Of a stretch of 64,000 nucleotides of DNA, positions 62,689 to 64,000 are shown piece by piece. The notes beneath the pieces were generated by a model. It was not told the origin of the DNA. It saw nothing but the letters and a program-made list of their open reading frames with translations, and searched no databases. The DNA is taken from contig CANKYI010000001.1 in assembly GCA_947488085.1 (NCBI GenBank), positions 1,621,928 through 1,685,927 on the forward strand, in the 5' to 3' direction. The position numbers and the translations under genes were made by a program. Position 1 is the stretch's first letter, and the number at the start of each line of letters is the position of its first letter. Source of the DNA: an uncultured Erythrobacter sp. Lineage in GTDB: Bacteria > Pseudomonadota > Alphaproteobacteria > Sphingomonadales > Sphingomonadaceae.

Positions 62689-63933
62689 ATGAACCCTCTC
62701 TCAATCGCGATTGCAGGTTGCGGTCCGGCAGGCCTTGCAGCGGCCGTAATGCTTCATGACCAAGACCATAACGTCGTTATTTTCGATCAGTTTGACGAGC
62801 CCGGTCCAGTTGGTTCTGGCTTGATGATCCAGCCCAGTGGGCTTGCGGTTCTGGATAAGCTCGGCCTTGCAGAAGCAACATTGGAGCGCGGTGCTCGCGT
62901 GGATGGGTTGCTGGGGCTGGAAGAACACGGACGCTGCGTGCTGGATGCGCCCTATTCCAAGCTGGGCGTTCCGGGTGCATTTGGCATCGGCATCCACCGC
63001 GCGAGCCTGTTCGGTGTGCTCTATGATGCGGCGCGCGCCAAAGGCATTGCGATTGAAACCGGCCATGCCGTTACGGGCAGCGCGATCAGCGCTGCCGGAC
63101 GCAGACTCACCTTTGACACACGATCACCGACCGCTCCGTTCGATCTTGTTGTCGATGCAAGCGGGCGACAGACTGTGTTTGATCCCGACGAGACCGAGAT
63201 GCTCGAATTCGGCGCATTGTGGGCCAGCCTTCCCGCAAACCCTGACGATCCATTCAATGGAAACCTGCTGGAGCAGCGATACCGCCGCGCGGCGCAAATG
63301 GTCGGTGTTCTGCCAATCGGCAAAAGACTCGGCGAAAGTGCACCCGAAGTCGCATTCTTTTGGTCGTTGAGGCGCGCGGATTTCGAACAATGGTCGCAAA
63401 CCCCGCTTGATGAATGGAAGGACGAGGTTCGCGCGCTCTGGCCCGAGACCGAAGTCCTACTCGACCGAATCGAAAACCGCAAGCAACTAACCTTCGCCCG
63501 CTATTCGCACCGCACCAATAGACGCCCCGCCGGCGACCGCATGATAGCCGTCGGCGATGCATGGCACTCCGCAAGCCCGCAACTGGGCCAAGGCGCGAAT
63601 ATGGCACTGCTCGATGCATGGAGCCTGGCGCGCGGGCTTGCCGAAGGGCGCACGCTGGAGGAGAAATTGCGGCTCGCCATCAGTTGGCGCAGCGATCATG
63701 TGTGGTTGTACCAATGGGTCACGAAGCTGTTTACACCGCTCTATCAATCAAGCACCGATTGGCACCCGGCTCTAAGAGACAAGCTACTCGCGCCCTTGTC
63801 CAAAGTCTGGCCAGCGTCCGCCATTCAGGCACAATTGATGAGCGGGCTGTTCGGCTTCCCTCTCGGACAGCTAGGTCTCACCTTGCCCGATTACGAGGCG
63901 CTTTCCGCTTCCGCAATCGCTTCACGCACCTGA
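62689..63933 (+). CDS. FAD-dependent monooxygenase (PHBH-type)
   Basis: A 414-residue flavoprotein. FAD loop IAIAGCGPAGLAAAVML at residues 6-22, the DG motif DLVVDASGRQTVF, and the second FAD motif AVGDAWHSASPQLGQGANMAL. These are the three motifs of the group A aromatic-hydroxylase family. ATG 62689 is the start; the frame stays open through the tRNA gene but that part is not coding. Substrate unknown. Confidence 0.9.
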   Translation: MNPLSIAIAGCGPAGLAAAVMLHDQDHNVVIFDQFDEPGPVGSGLMIQPSGLAVLDKLGLAEATLERGARVDGLLGLEEHGRCVLDAPYSKLGVPGAFGIGIHRASLFGVLYDAARAKGIAIETGHAVTGSAISAAGRRLTFDTRSPTAPFDLVVDASGRQTVFDPDETEMLEFGALWASLPANPDDPFNGNLLEQRYRRAAQMVGVLPIGKRLGESAPEVAFFWSLRRADFEQWSQTPLDEWKDEVRALWPETEVLLDRIENRKQLTFARYSHRTNRRPAGDRMIAVGDAWHSASPQLGQGANMALLDAWSLARGLAEGRTLEEKLRLAISWRSDHVWLYQWVTKLFTPLYQSSTDWHPALRDKLLAPLSKVWPASAIQAQLMSGLFGFPLGQLGLTLPDYEALSASAIASRT

Positions 63934-64000
63934 GCAATTGCCTCTTCGCTGTCCCACTCAAACCCGCCCGCTACTCGCAATAGCTCGCGCCCTTGGGCAT
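63891..64000 (-). CDS. C-terminal fragment of an unidentified protein (cut by window edge)
   Basis: An open minus-strand frame runs from the right edge to a TAA at 63891-63893. The visible end, about 35 residues, is acidic and helical (GGFEWDSEEAIAQVREAIAE). It overlaps the end of the monooxygenase gene by 43 bases tail to tail. Only the C-terminus can be seen, so I cannot name it; it may not be a real gene. Confidence 0.45.
   Translation of the reverse strand, partial: AQGRELLRVAGGFEWDSEEAIAQVREAIAEAESAS

Overview
This window is chromosomal DNA from an alphaproteobacterium, most likely order Sphingomonadales and probably an Erythrobacter-like member of Erythrobacteraceae. The reasons are a CcrM-type GANTC methyltransferase, the pckA-chvI-chvG-hprK-rapZ-EIIA-HPr cluster with the short HprK, the tiny aa3-type cytochrome oxidase subunit IV beside a split transhydrogenase, and several small families typical of sphingomonads. 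The assignment rests on recognised protein families, not on a database search. I see no insertion sequence, prophage, integrase, CRISPR array or rRNA. One tRNA gene (Val, UAC) is present.

Layout. 1-7 kb: the end of cpaF, a DMT transporter, an entericidin-like lipoprotein, then a minus-strand run (SAM methyltransferase, acyl-CoA ligase, ABA4-like protein, Rossmann oxidoreductase, dGTPase). 7-16 kb: a racemase with a structured 3' region, a three-gene beta-helix/diheme-cytochrome/hydrolase operon, and an eight-gene operon from oxidase subunit IV to pntB in which three small genes split the transhydrogenase subunits. 16-28 kb: an NtrC-like regulator with a degenerate sigma-54 loop, an SDR, a PhoD phosphatase, folP, a serine hydrolase with no ATG/GTG start, an OmpA-like barrel, ccrM with a regulatory region carrying CtrA-like, DnaA and GANTC sites, an antiporter, and rnhB divergent from a PQQ sugar dehydrogenase. 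28-39 kb: GNAT, DUF1285, Nudix and CCA-adding enzymes, parC, a DUF4349 lipoprotein, a BacNav-type channel, a ferredoxin and two cysteine desulfurases. 39-47 kb: a TonB-like protein behind a strongly palindromic leader, a DUF885 hydrolase, a cyclic-nucleotide-binding/thioredoxin-reductase-like fusion, an HExxH-TPR protein and DUF937 proteins.

47-55 kb is the best-defined regulatory block: pckA divergent from chvI-chvG, followed by hprK, rapZ, a mannose-type EIIA and HPr. It joins envelope/acid sensing (ChvGI) to the nitrogen-type PTS phosphorelay and to gluconeogenesis. 55-64 kb is housekeeping: a SPOUT rRNA methyltransferase, rmuC, def, recR, fmt, truA, a quinone-oxidoreductase-like protein, an asparaginase, tRNA-Val and a flavin monooxygenase. 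A minus-strand gene is cut by the right edge.

The most unusual observations are the interrupted pnt operon, the ccrM upstream region, the 34-bp palindrome before a tonB-like gene that seems to start with CTG, the serine hydrolase that seems to start with ATT, and a three-hairpin terminator structure downstream of the racemase.
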